A DNA stretch of 64,000 nt from Bifidobacterium aquikefiri (GTDB lineage: Bacteria > Actinomycetota > Actinomycetes > Actinomycetales > Bifidobacteriaceae), in NCBI RefSeq assembly GCF_002259795.1, contig NZ_MWXA01000002.1, positions 124,001-188,000 on the forward strand. The letters run 5' to 3'. The notes below the pieces were generated by a model. The model was given only the letters and a program-made list of their open reading frames with translations, did not search any database and was not told the DNA's origin. Shown here piece by piece: positions 43,856 to 52,950 of this stretch. The position numbers and the translations under genes are program-made. How positions within the stretch are numbered: the stretch's first letter is position 1; every line of letters begins with the position of its first letter.

Positions 43856-44125
43856 ATGTCAACAGCAACACGAACAGTAGAGATAACAGATCCAGTCGGC
43901 ATTCATGCACGTCCTGCATCGGCATTTTCTCAGGCAGCAGCAAGTAGCGCCTGTACGGTCACCATCGCGAAGAAACCTGATAATGCAAGTGTTGATGCAA
44001 CCAGCGTGTTGATGATCATGAGCCTTGGAATCAAAAAGGGCGACACCATAGAAATCACCGTCAAAGGGGAAGACGCTGAAAACACGGCAGATCAACTCGT
44101 TCAGACTTTGTTGCAGAATAAGTAA
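43856..44125 (+). CDS. ptsH: Phosphocarrier protein HPr
   Basis: This 89-residue protein carries phosphate from Enzyme I to EIIA. The phospho-His is in GIHARPASAFSQAA (about residue 16). The regulatory Ser region reads SVLMIMSLGIKKGD, so the Ser site of low-GC Gram-positive HPr may be present. GGGGGA precedes the ATG at 43856; the frame runs 21 codons upstream without support. It is divergent from ptsI and followed by a LacI gene. Confidence 0.95.
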   Translation: MSTATRTVEITDPVGIHARPASAFSQAAASSACTVTIAKKPDNASVDATSVLMIMSLGIKKGDTIEITVKGEDAENTADQLVQTLLQNK

Positions 44126-44222
44126 CATCTCACTTTGGACGAGCTCCGCACGTCCCTGTTCCTTATTGAGAACCTATGAGGTGCGAGTGTTGAAGTGGGA
44201 GCATCGAGAACAGTGAGGTGAC

Positions 44223-45260
44223 ATGTCGCAAAATTCGTTTGACGGTGATGTATCAATTGCGAATGTCGCAGCATTGGCCGGCGTGTCGACAGCCACGGTT
44301 TCTCGCGTACTTTCAGGTCGTCGGCGCAAAGACGATGACCTGAGCAGACGTGTCAGGGAAGCTGCCAAACAGCTTAACTATTCGGTCAACTATGCTGCAA
44401 GCGCCTTGCGTAGCGCCATAACAAACAGTATCGGTCTCATTGTGCCGGAACTCAATAATTCGATGTACTCCTCTCTTGTGCAGGCCATCGAACCAGCGGT
44501 GAACCATGTGGGCAAGCAACTCATTCTCGGAATAGGGTCCACGGCAGCCGAACAGGAGAAGCGAATTCGCCTGGGAATCTCTCATCGTGTCGACGGTCTC
44601 ATCATCATCCCCGCCGAGACTGAATTCATCGTACCTTTTCTTGAAAATGTGGCGAGGCAAATTCCTGTCGTTCAGCTGCTTTCTCAGACTTATTCCAACA
44701 AACTTGACTGGGTTGGAATCAGTGAAACCACAATCATGCAGATCATTGCAGACCACTTGAGCACAGCCGGGGCAAGATCCGTTGCCTATATTGGGTCTTC
44801 TACGAACGATCTCGATGGCATGACGCTGTTCACCGCATTCCACATGCAGATGACCGTTTCCGGACTTTCAACCTATACGGAGTGGATTCACTTCACACCT
44901 GAAAGCGTTGATTCCGGATATCGGATCATGAAGAAGATGCTGTCTGAACACAACTTCTACCCTGAGTCAGTAATCTGTTCCGATGGTCTGACCGCAGTTG
45001 GCGTTTTCAGGGCATGTAAAGCAGCAGGACTCAACGTTCCCGAGGAGATCAAAATTGCAGTCTTGCACGATTCCTTGCTCTGCGAGAGTGGAACGTTGGA
45101 GTCTCCCTCATTTACTTCCGTGCAGCTGCCGTGGGATCGAATCGCCAAGCAGGCAATGATGTTGGTCACTGCAGAGCGTGAGCGAAAAAGCTGGCTTCCT
45201 TCACGACGAGAATTGGAACCTGAGCTCAATATAAGGAAATCCACTGTTGTATCCTCATAA
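44223..45260 (+). CDS. LacI-family regulator, probably of the ascorbate-type PTS
   Basis: This 345-residue regulator has an N-terminal helix-turn-helix (VSIANVAALAGVSTATVSRV), the hinge YAASALRSAITNSIGLIVPE and a PBP-like effector domain. It is about 100 bases past ptsH on the same strand, so it likely controls the divergent ptsI and ptsH/PTS genes. A central CpG palindrome AATCGATT in the promoter region fits. The ligand is unknown. Confidence 0.87.
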   Translation: MSQNSFDGDVSIANVAALAGVSTATVSRVLSGRRRKDDDLSRRVREAAKQLNYSVNYAASALRSAITNSIGLIVPELNNSMYSSLVQAIEPAVNHVGKQLILGIGSTAAEQEKRIRLGISHRVDGLIIIPAETEFIVPFLENVARQIPVVQLLSQTYSNKLDWVGISETTIMQIIADHLSTAGARSVAYIGSSTNDLDGMTLFTAFHMQMTVSGLSTYTEWIHFTPESVDSGYRIMKKMLSEHNFYPESVICSDGLTAVGVFRACKAAGLNVPEEIKIAVLHDSLLCESGTLESPSFTSVQLPWDRIAKQAMMLVTAERERKSWLPSRRELEPELNIRKSTVVSS

Positions 45261-45334
45261 CTGAACGTCGCCGGCATGATAATCATTGAGAAGCATGCCA
45301 CGAAAAGAATGATGACGCTATCCAAAGGACACTG

Positions 45335-46555
45335 GTGAAGAAGAGTCTTTTTGCATTGGCATTGAGCGCCTTTGCGCTTGGTGCGGCAGAGTTCGTCATG
45401 ATGGGCATCCTCCCACAGACCGCTCATGCCATGAAGGTGAGCATACCGGTTGCCGGCAACTTCATTTCTTCCTATGCAATCGGTGTTTGCGTAGGTACCT
45501 TGATACTGGTCTTCGGGCGCAAGATCCCTCCAAAACGATTGATCATCATATTCATTGCACTGATCATCGTCGGCAACCTGCTCTCTGCATTATCGGTGAA
45601 CGCGCCGATGCTGATTGTCTCTCGCTTCATAGCCGGGCTCCCACATGGAGCCTTCTTTGGAACGGCAACCCTCATAGCAAAATCAGTTGCTGAGCCCGGT
45701 AAAGAGACCAAGGCGGTTTCGATGATGGTCACCGGCCAGACGCTTGCCAATATGCTTGGGGTTCCAGCCGGAACCTTGCTCGCTGAACATCTAACATGGC
45801 GAATGACCTTTGCCTCGCTCTGTGCCTGGGCGGCTGTCGCCTTGGTGCTTTCTCTGGTGTGGCTGCCGGACGTGCCCGCCATCGCAGATGCCGGAATCGG
45901 CGGCCAGTTTGCCTTTCTGCGCAGACGCGCACCTTGGCTGATTCTCGGTGCGGTATTCTTCGGCAACGCAGGCATCTTCTGTTGGTGGAGCTACGTCTCG
46001 CCATGGCTCATCAAGGTTGGCGGTTACGCTTCGGAATCAATCCCTACGATGATGATGTTGGCTGGATTCGGCATGGTCATCGGAGGTCTTATAGGGGGCA
46101 ATATAGCCGATCACTGGCGTCATGCAGGCACAGCCTCCATAGGGCAGATTCTATCTGCGGTGGGGTTGCTGCTGGCGTTTCTTGTTCCAGGCACCACACT
46201 CACCACCGCGATCCTGACCTTCTGGATTTCATTCGGTCTCTTCTTCGTCTCCTCTCCCCAGCAGATTCTGATGGTCGATGCCGGGAAAGGCGGTGGCGAA
46301 CTGATCGGTGGTGCAGCGGTTCAGGTCGCGTTTAACCTTGGCAATGCGGTTGGCTCAATCATCGGTGGAATGAGCCTTACCGCCACTTCTGGCAACTACC
46401 ACACACCCGCCTTGTCCGGCATACCCATGGCACTCCTGGCAGTTGCACTCCTTATCGTCTATTCCGTACGTCACGAGACCCATACCGGAGCCCTGCAAAG
46501 GATGAAACTCATTCACCTGCCAGAAGTGGGATCAAAGCCTCTCGATCGTGGATAG
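45335..46555 (+). CDS. MFS transporter (AraJ/YdhP-like DHA1 family)
   Basis: This is a 406-residue transporter with 12 predicted helices. It starts LFALALSAFALGAAEFVMMG, typical of the arabinose-efflux-like DHA1 group, with the motif FIAGLPHGAFFG and a loop KIPPKRLI. It probably exports sugars or drugs. The start is GTG with AAAGGA seven bases upstream. It follows the LacI gene by about 75 bases, but its connection to the PTS is unclear. Confidence 0.85.
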   Translation: MKKSLFALALSAFALGAAEFVMMGILPQTAHAMKVSIPVAGNFISSYAIGVCVGTLILVFGRKIPPKRLIIIFIALIIVGNLLSALSVNAPMLIVSRFIAGLPHGAFFGTATLIAKSVAEPGKETKAVSMMVTGQTLANMLGVPAGTLLAEHLTWRMTFASLCAWAAVALVLSLVWLPDVPAIADAGIGGQFAFLRRRAPWLILGAVFFGNAGIFCWWSYVSPWLIKVGGYASESIPTMMMLAGFGMVIGGLIGGNIADHWRHAGTASIGQILSAVGLLLAFLVPGTTLTTAILTFWISFGLFFVSSPQQILMVDAGKGGGELIGGAAVQVAFNLGNAVGSIIGGMSLTATSGNYHTPALSGIPMALLAVALLIVYSVRHETHTGALQRMKLIHLPEVGSKPLDRG

Positions 46556-46675
46556 GCACTGTTCCATGTCCGTCTACCAATACTGAGAAGCCATAAAGAT
46601 GCCCCTGCGACTATCGTAGGTAGAAATTCGGATTACATACTTGGCCGGTTCAGGCTGAGCATAGGGGGAATACAT

Positions 46676-48244
46676 ATGCAATCAGGCACTGACACGCACG
46701 CCGGACCATCTCAGAAGATGAAACTCTTGGTGTCGATCATCGCCACCGCCGCAATGGTCATGGGACTATTCGTAGGTGGCACGCAGGTCGCCCAAGCTGC
46801 CGAGGGCACTCAGTCGACATCGAACACATCTACAGTCACCACAGCAACCAAAAAAGAGGCGTTGAAGGCAAAGGGCAAGTCTTTCACGATTGCCACAGAT
46901 ACGACCTTTGCGCCATTTGAGTTCCGTGAAGGTGGCAAGATGGTCGGCATCGACATGGATCTCATGAATGCGATAGCCAAGAATCAAGGCTTTACGATAA
47001 CCATTCAATCCCTTGGTTTCAATGCGGCTTTGCAGGCATTGAGTTCGAATCAGGCCGATGGAGTCATAGCTGGCATGTCGATAACCGACGAGCGCAAGCA
47101 GATCTATGATTTCTCGGACCCCTATTTTGAATCCGGAATCCAGATGGCCATCGCCGGCAATGACAGCACCATCAAGTCATACAAAGATTTGAAAGGCAAG
47201 ACGGTTGTTGTAAAGTCCGGCTCCGAGGGCGAAAGCTATGCAAAGTCAATAGCCAGCAAATACGGCTTTACCGTCAAGTCGGTCGATCAATCCGCAACCA
47301 TGTACGAGATGGTCAAATCGGGCAACGCTTCAGCTGTGTTCGACGACTACCCGGTGTTGGCCTATGGCGTTTCACAGAACAATGGCTTGAAGACGGTAAC
47401 CAAAAAAGTTCCCGAAGGTTCGTACGGCTTCGCCGTAAACAAGGGCAGGAACGCGGCGCTGTTGGCAGCCTTCAATGTTGGCTTGCAAAATCTCAAGGAC
47501 AATGGCAAATACGACAAGGTCCTGGTCAAATATCTGGGAAGCAGCGCTTCGACCGGAGCCGCAAAGATCAAGACCGCTGCTCGTGCAAGCTTCTGGCAGT
47601 TGGTGAAGCAATCATATCCCGCTCTGCTGCTCGGCCTTCGAAACACCTTGATCATCACAGCGCTGTCGTTCATCGTCGCCATGATTCTCTCGCTTGTCTT
47701 CGGACTGATGCGCGTGTTCCCGAATCGAATCGTGCAATTCATAGCCCAGCTGTATGTCGCCGTATTCCGCGGCACACCACTGTTGGTCTGGGCATTCTTC
47801 TTCTACTTTGGCGTGCCGCAGCTGGTCGGCCACGCAATCAGCAATTGGCTGTGGATTTCCGGTCTGCTCACACTCTCGCTGAATTCCGGTTCATATCTCA
47901 CCGAGATTCTGCGCGGTGCCATCCAATCCGTCAACATAGGGCAGACCGAAGGCGCACAATCCCTTGGCCTGACCTACGGTCAGACGATGCGAGAGATCAT
48001 TCTTCCCCAGGCATTCAAGATTGCGACGCCTTCCGTGATCAATCAGCTGATCATCATGATCAAGGATTCCTCGCTCCTGCTCACCATCGGATTCGCGGAT
48101 CTGCTCTATCAGGCACAACAGCTGTATGCAGCAAACTTCCGCGTTACCGAGACGCTGCTCATGGTTGGTGTGATCTATTTCGTGGCGATCTCGCTGCTCA
48201 CCCTGGTGGCGAACTGGGCAGACCGCAAGATGAACCACCGCTGA
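46676..48244 (+). CDS. Amino acid ABC transporter, binding protein fused to permease
   Basis: This 522-residue protein joins a signal peptide (about 16-42) to an SBP_bac_3 binding domain (about 68-290; FTIATDTTFAPFEFREGG at its start, GMSITDERKQIYDFSDPYF in the middle) and a HisM-type permease domain (about 305-520). The permease part has FRGTPLLVWAFFFYFGVPQL and the coupling loop EGAQSLGLTYGQTMREIILPQ. This layout is known for glutamine and similar transporters (GlnP type). The canonical ligand Arg is present in GMSITDERK. No ATPase gene is adjacent, so it must use one from elsewhere, perhaps the GlnQ-like protein at 22372 or another. Confidence 0.9.
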   Translation: MQSGTDTHAGPSQKMKLLVSIIATAAMVMGLFVGGTQVAQAAEGTQSTSNTSTVTTATKKEALKAKGKSFTIATDTTFAPFEFREGGKMVGIDMDLMNAIAKNQGFTITIQSLGFNAALQALSSNQADGVIAGMSITDERKQIYDFSDPYFESGIQMAIAGNDSTIKSYKDLKGKTVVVKSGSEGESYAKSIASKYGFTVKSVDQSATMYEMVKSGNASAVFDDYPVLAYGVSQNNGLKTVTKKVPEGSYGFAVNKGRNAALLAAFNVGLQNLKDNGKYDKVLVKYLGSSASTGAAKIKTAARASFWQLVKQSYPALLLGLRNTLIITALSFIVAMILSLVFGLMRVFPNRIVQFIAQLYVAVFRGTPLLVWAFFFYFGVPQLVGHAISNWLWISGLLTLSLNSGSYLTEILRGAIQSVNIGQTEGAQSLGLTYGQTMREIILPQAFKIATPSVINQLIIMIKDSSLLLTIGFADLLYQAQQLYAANFRVTETLLMVGVIYFVAISLLTLVANWADRKMNHR

Positions 48245-48349
48245 ATCAGCGCTTGTCAAGGAGCGCCTTGTACACCCTCGTCAGAGCAAGCAGGGCACTC
48301 CTTGACTCTATGCATGGCGGCTGGCGCATGCCAGCCAAGCAATCTGAAA

Positions 48350-48472
48350 CGTGATTCCCGAGTTTTGTGGCAATTGCCGAATGGAAACCCACGTTTTTGG
48401 CTTATTTCATGTGCCGTACCAACGAGTTCCAACGTTTCTACTCCGCAATTGCCACAAAACTCGGGAATCACG
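48350..48472. repeat. Fold-back element with perfect 28-bp arms (copy 2)
   Basis: The arms 48350-48377 and 48445-48472 are perfect complements, beginning CGTGATTCCCGAGTTTTGTG and ending at GCAATTGC, around a 67-base loop. It shares the GAGTTTTGT ends with 26187-26300. It lies between convergent genes and may act as a terminator for both, or be a miniature mobile element. Confidence 0.75.
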
Positions 48473-48484
48473 TTATTGTTCTGC

Positions 48485-49492
48485 TCAGACAACCCCGGGT
48501 GTGAGTTCTCCAGCGATGGGAACGCTCATCCAACTGGCAAGCTCCTTGCCTCTCAGCCCTTGCGAAAGCAGGAAAATCGTCTTTGCATAGACGGCTTCGA
48601 AAGTCATGTCGGCAGAGCTGCATGCGCCTGCTCGAGCTATCGCGTCGCCAGTCTCATAACGACCAAGCAACACCTCAGCCTGTTCGCACTGCGAAGTGAT
48701 GACCACGGGCACCTGATTGTCCAGCAATCCGGCAATTGCACCGGTCAACCCCTCCTCATCGCTGGGAACATTACCCACGCCGTATGCACGGATAATCACT
48801 GCTTCGGGCTGTGGCGAGGCCATTGCAGCAAATCGCGTTGCGGTGATTCCTGGAACCATGTCGATGACCGCGACATCATGGCGCTGATACGGCTTGGGAT
48901 TCACCCAGCCCTTGCCTGTACGGTTGATGTCACGCCAATGCCACGGCGTTCCAGATTGAGCCACGGGACCGGTTATTGGCGAATCGAAACCTTCAAACGC
49001 CCACGAAGACGTTTTTGTCACACGGTTGCCGGCAAAAAGATGATGGCCGAAGAAGAGGTTGACCCCACGCGCGCGCCCGCTCAGGGCAGCGTTCAATGCT
49101 CCCGTCACATTGGCAGTCGCATCGGATTCGATACGACCAAGCGGATGTTGGGCACCGGTGAATATGACTGGCTTGCCAAACTCAGTCAAGGCGTACGAAA
49201 GCGCTGCTGTGGTATATCCCATCGTGTCGGTGCCGTGCAAGACAACGAACGCGTCCGCAGAGTCACGATGCTGCTGCAAGTCATCTATTATCTGTTGCCA
49301 ACTTTGTGGCGTCGCATTCGCGGAGTCGATCAACGGATCTAGCTCGGTGAAAGTGACTTCATCGCTGCGTTCCTCGTTTCCCTCGGCAAGAATGCGGAAC
49401 AGCCAGCCGCGCATGTCAGCGCCAACGACCAGACCTTCATCGGACTCAACCATACCGATGGTGCCACCCGTATATGTCACATGAATGCGCAT
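48485..49492 (-). CDS. ansA: L-asparaginase (type I/II family)
   Basis: It hydrolyses asparagine to aspartate and ammonia. The 335-residue protein has the first catalytic Thr in YTGGTIGM and the second triad in VLHGTDTMGYTTAAL. The family Lys block appears as PVIFTGAQHPLG. There is no signal peptide, so it is cytoplasmic. I use the ATG at 49492, with AGGTGA upstream; a GTG at 49501 is possible. It lies downstream of an amino acid permease on the same strand, so the pair probably imports and degrades asparagine. Confidence 0.93.
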   Translation of the reverse strand: MRIHVTYTGGTIGMVESDEGLVVGADMRGWLFRILAEGNEERSDEVTFTELDPLIDSANATPQSWQQIIDDLQQHRDSADAFVVLHGTDTMGYTTAALSYALTEFGKPVIFTGAQHPLGRIESDATANVTGALNAALSGRARGVNLFFGHHLFAGNRVTKTSSWAFEGFDSPITGPVAQSGTPWHWRDINRTGKGWVNPKPYQRHDVAVIDMVPGITATRFAAMASPQPEAVIIRAYGVGNVPSDEEGLTGAIAGLLDNQVPVVITSQCEQAEVLLGRYETGDAIARAGACSSADMTFEAVYAKTIFLLSQGLRGKELASWMSVPIAGELTPGVV

Positions 49493-49550
49493 GTCAACCA
49501 CTCACCTTTCGTGAATCTTTGTCACTGCTCGTCGTAGTGTTTTTGTTCGT

Positions 49551-51104
49551 CTATTTGGTGGATTGCCTCGACTTTGTCTCGGCAACATCGATCATCGACT
49601 TGGCCGAAGCCAGAGATGGCGTGGCATCATCGTCATCTTCATCGGCATCGTCGTCCTGTCCAAGGTCGATCTCATCAAGCAGATCCCCGCGCACACGACC
49701 ACGCACGTAATACCATCCAGCAACCATCAGCAGCACTACCACGCAGAATAGCGCAAGGGTCCACCGGCCAGAAGTGCTGGCAAGATTCGAAACGACAACA
49801 ACCGCAAAGAAGATCAGCGCCAGATAGTTCGTGTAGGGAGCTCCAGGCATGTGATACGCAGGTCTGGTCTCCCTGCCCTGCTTCACACGTCTCAGGAATA
49901 CCAGATGCGTCACCAGAATCGCCGCCCATGTTCCAGCGATACCAATGCCGGCAAGGTTCATGATGATTTCGAAAGCCTCATCGGGCAATATGGCATTCAG
50001 CAGCACACCAAACAGACCCAAGGCTGAAGTGATCATAATGCCACCTGCAGGAACGTGATGCTTGTTCATGACCTTGGCAATCTTCGGAGCGGAACCCGCC
50101 ACTGCCATCGAACGAAGTGTGCGACCAGTTGCATACAGTCCGGCATTGAGTGAAGACAGCGCAGCAGTCAGCACAACGAGCTGGATGATGCTTCCCGCAT
50201 AGGGTATGCCGAGGCCAGAGAAGAAAGTGACAAACGGCGATTCGTTGCTGGAGTATGCGGTATACGGCAGAACAAGCGCCATGAGAACCACGGAACCGAC
50301 ATAAAATACAAAAATTCGAATAATCATTGAGTTGATTGCCTTGGGCAGCACCTTGCGAGGATTCTTTGCCTCGCCAGCGGCAACGCCGACCATCTCAGTA
50401 CCGCCAAAGGCAAATACCACACCGAGCGTCAATGCGAACACAATCGGCAATCCCTCTGGGAAGAAGCCGCCATGGTCGGTGATGTTGACAAATCCTGCGT
50501 GCGAGCTGCCTACGGCAGCCCCCGATACGATCGCCCAAATGGCCACCACCATAAATATGAGAATCGTGGCAACCTTGATGGCCGCGAACCAAAATTCAGC
50601 CTCTCCGAACAGTTTCACACTCATGAGATTCATGACAAAGACAAGTGCCAGAGCTGCGAGCGCGATAATCCATTGCGGAATGAACTGCAGCGACTTCCAA
50701 TAATGAACATAGACTGCAACAGCGGTGATGTCAGCCATGATCGTTGTTGACCAGTCCAGGAAGAACAACCAACCGGTGATGTAAGCACCCTTTTCGCCAA
50801 GGAATTCACGAGCATAGGACACGAACGCACCAGAGGAAGGGCGACGGATTGCCAGCTCTCCAAGCGCACGCACCATGAGGAACGCGAAGATTCCGCACAC
50901 CGCATACGCGATGGTCAGGCCAGCGCCGCCCTGCGCGAGACGCCCACCAGCGCCAAGGAACAGACCTGTTCCGATCGAGCCGCCGATGGCGATCATCTGA
51001 ATATGCCGTGGCTTCAAGTCCTTTGAATAATCGGCATCGCTTCGATCTTCAGTCACGATTCGCTGCTTGGAGTCCTCTTGTGACTCCTCATTATTGCTGG
51101 CCAT
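49551..51104 (-). CDS. APC amino acid permease, probably asparagine
   Basis: This 517-residue permease of the AAT family has 12 helices and the conserved start RHIQMIAIGGSIGTGLFLGA (about residues 32-51) and the FGGTEMVGVAAGEAKNPRK loop. It begins with an acidic tail and ends with an Asp-rich C-terminus (DDDADEDDDD). Since it lies upstream of the asparaginase gene in an operon, asparagine is the likely substrate. GGGGG precedes the ATG at 51104; the frame extends to 51197 with no site and would run into the divergent region. Confidence 0.87.
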   Translation of the reverse strand: MASNNEESQEDSKQRIVTEDRSDADYSKDLKPRHIQMIAIGGSIGTGLFLGAGGRLAQGGAGLTIAYAVCGIFAFLMVRALGELAIRRPSSGAFVSYAREFLGEKGAYITGWLFFLDWSTTIMADITAVAVYVHYWKSLQFIPQWIIALAALALVFVMNLMSVKLFGEAEFWFAAIKVATILIFMVVAIWAIVSGAAVGSSHAGFVNITDHGGFFPEGLPIVFALTLGVVFAFGGTEMVGVAAGEAKNPRKVLPKAINSMIIRIFVFYVGSVVLMALVLPYTAYSSNESPFVTFFSGLGIPYAGSIIQLVVLTAALSSLNAGLYATGRTLRSMAVAGSAPKIAKVMNKHHVPAGGIMITSALGLFGVLLNAILPDEAFEIIMNLAGIGIAGTWAAILVTHLVFLRRVKQGRETRPAYHMPGAPYTNYLALIFFAVVVVSNLASTSGRWTLALFCVVVLLMVAGWYYVRGRVRGDLLDEIDLGQDDDADEDDDDATPSLASAKSMIDVAETKSRQSTK

Positions 51105-51440
51105 AATCCCCCAATATGTGTGCCAATAAACACAAATACAATGATTCCATGCCATCACGTGCAACAACCATCGCACGTCGAGCAATCGTATACTCACCTC
51201 ATGAACTGCGGAAGTGGCAGCATCCGCTTCATTGTGAACTTATCAAAGTATCATTCATGAAAATGCCCGATATTGGAGCCAAGACCCCTCGATTTTGGTC
51301 GATTTTTGTGGATGATACTTTGACAAGTTCGCAATGAACAGATAACCCCCCAGAAATATGTCACAGAGCGACTCTAAGGTGTCAAAGAGTTTGAGTCTTG
51401 GCGGTCTTTGCATCGTGGCTGCCCGGGCGGAGGGGAAATA
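51105..51440. promoter_or_regulatory. Divergent promoter region with a long fold-back element
   Basis: This 336-base region separates two divergent amino acid permeases. Its main feature is an inverted repeat of 37-base arms (51228-51264 and 51302-51338) with 32 matches, several of the rest allowing G-U pairing, over a 37-base loop. A transcript in either direction would form a strong hairpin. It differs from the GAGTTTTGT elements at its ends. No other gene is seen here. Confidence 0.6.
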
Positions 51441-52865
51441 ATGGCGCAAACACAGCCGACTATCAACAAGGACGGCACACACAGGTCGCTCAGCAATCGA
51501 CATGTTCAGATGATTGCCATCGGTGGAACGATAGGTACCGGGCTGTTCCTCGGTGCGGGCACAACAATCAGCCAGACTGGCCCGTCGGTGCTGTTGGTCT
51601 ATCTGATTCTCGGGCTCTTCTTCTTTCTCATGATGCGTGGCATAGGCGAGATGCTCTACGCCGATCCTTCGCAGCATACCTTCGTTGCCTACATCGCAAA
51701 ATATCTAGGCCGTCGCACCGGACAGTTCGCAGGGTGGACCTATTGGCTCGGTCTGGTCTTCCTTTCCATGGCCGAACTTACCGCCATTGGCAATTACGTC
51801 CAGTTCTGGCTTCCCCAAGTACCTGCATGGCTTATCGAATTGTGCGTGCTGGTAGTGCTGGTCCTGCTGAACCTTTCGACGGCGCGGCTTTTCGGAGAGA
51901 CCGAGTTCTGGTTTGCCATGATCAAGATTGTGGCCATCATCGCCTTGATCGTCACGGGCATCGTCATGACCATCAATCACGCAGCCACTCCACTTGGGCA
52001 TGCAAGCGTTTCGAATCTCTTCATTGATCTTCATGCATTCCCTAAAGGCTTCATGGCCTTTGCGGCAGCATTCCCCATGGTGTTCTTCGCATTCCAAGGC
52101 ATTGAATTCATCAGCATTACGATCGGCGAGGCAAAGTCCCCTCGCAAGATCATTCGCAAGGCAGTGAACAACACTCTGATTCGTATTCTGCTGTTTTACG
52201 TATTCTCACTCGTCGTCATCATGATGATCGTCCCATGGAAGAGCATTCAACCCGACAAGAGTCCGTTCGTTCAGGTGTTTCAGCTTGCTGGATTGCCAGC
52301 AGCAGCTGCGATCATCAATGCCGTGGTGCTCACGGCAGCCGCTTCCGCACTCAACAGCTCGATATTCTCAGCTGGCAGGCATCTCTATCAGATCGCGACA
52401 GAGTCAGAGGGCAACAATGGATTCAATGGCTTCCTTGCGCAAATTTCAAGGAACGGCATTCCCGCGCATGGTATCGTCATCTCCGGAATGCTGATGCTTC
52501 TTGCGCCATTCATCAGTATGTTTCGAGGAGTAGGTGGCGCTTTCACCATTGTCACCGGCATTTCAAGTGACCTTTATATAGTGGTCTACATTCTTGCCAT
52601 GCTCGCTCACCGCAAATATCGGCGATCCGCCGACTTCATGCCCAGCGGCTTCGTCATGCCCGCCTATTCGATTACCAGTCCTGTAAGCATTGCCTTCTTT
52701 GGTCTGATTTTCCTAAGCCTGTTCGTTATGCCCGATGATCGCACAGGGGCTTTCGGTGCCATTGTCTGGTGCTTGATCTTCATCATCTTCTACGCGTTCC
52801 AGGCACGCCATGACAGACATTCCCCAGGTATGGAAGCCATACCTGGCCATAAGCCAACTGACTGA
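51441..52865 (+). CDS. APC amino acid permease
   Basis: This 474-residue permease of the AAT family has 12 helices. RHVQMIAIGGTIGTGLFLGA near the start, FQGIEFISITIGEAKSPRK in the middle. It resembles D-serine/D-alanine/glycine or proline-type permeases, and the exact substrate is not clear. AGGGGAAATA with GGAGG precedes the ATG at 51441; the frame opens 11 codons earlier. It is divergent from the asparagine-type permease and precedes murI. Confidence 0.87.
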   Translation: MAQTQPTINKDGTHRSLSNRHVQMIAIGGTIGTGLFLGAGTTISQTGPSVLLVYLILGLFFFLMMRGIGEMLYADPSQHTFVAYIAKYLGRRTGQFAGWTYWLGLVFLSMAELTAIGNYVQFWLPQVPAWLIELCVLVVLVLLNLSTARLFGETEFWFAMIKIVAIIALIVTGIVMTINHAATPLGHASVSNLFIDLHAFPKGFMAFAAAFPMVFFAFQGIEFISITIGEAKSPRKIIRKAVNNTLIRILLFYVFSLVVIMMIVPWKSIQPDKSPFVQVFQLAGLPAAAAIINAVVLTAAASALNSSIFSAGRHLYQIATESEGNNGFNGFLAQISRNGIPAHGIVISGMLMLLAPFISMFRGVGGAFTIVTGISSDLYIVVYILAMLAHRKYRRSADFMPSGFVMPAYSITSPVSIAFFGLIFLSLFVMPDDRTGAFGAIVWCLIFIIFYAFQARHDRHSPGMEAIPGHKPTD

Positions 52866-52950
52866 TCCCCGTTGACGTCGTGATGCGCACATGACCTACA
52901 AATGGTTGTGGTAAAGATATGTCGTAACCATATGAATGTGAGGCAGCAAG

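Noticed and set aside
46676-48244. Binding protein-permease fusion as a frameshift or assembly artefact
   Set aside because: Fused GlnP-type proteins are known and the join is a smooth linker with no leftover stop or start.
48302-49342. Plus-strand open frame of 346 codons opposite ansA
   Set aside because: It overlaps the fold-back element and the asparaginase gene, has no domain and its start lies inside a palindrome region.
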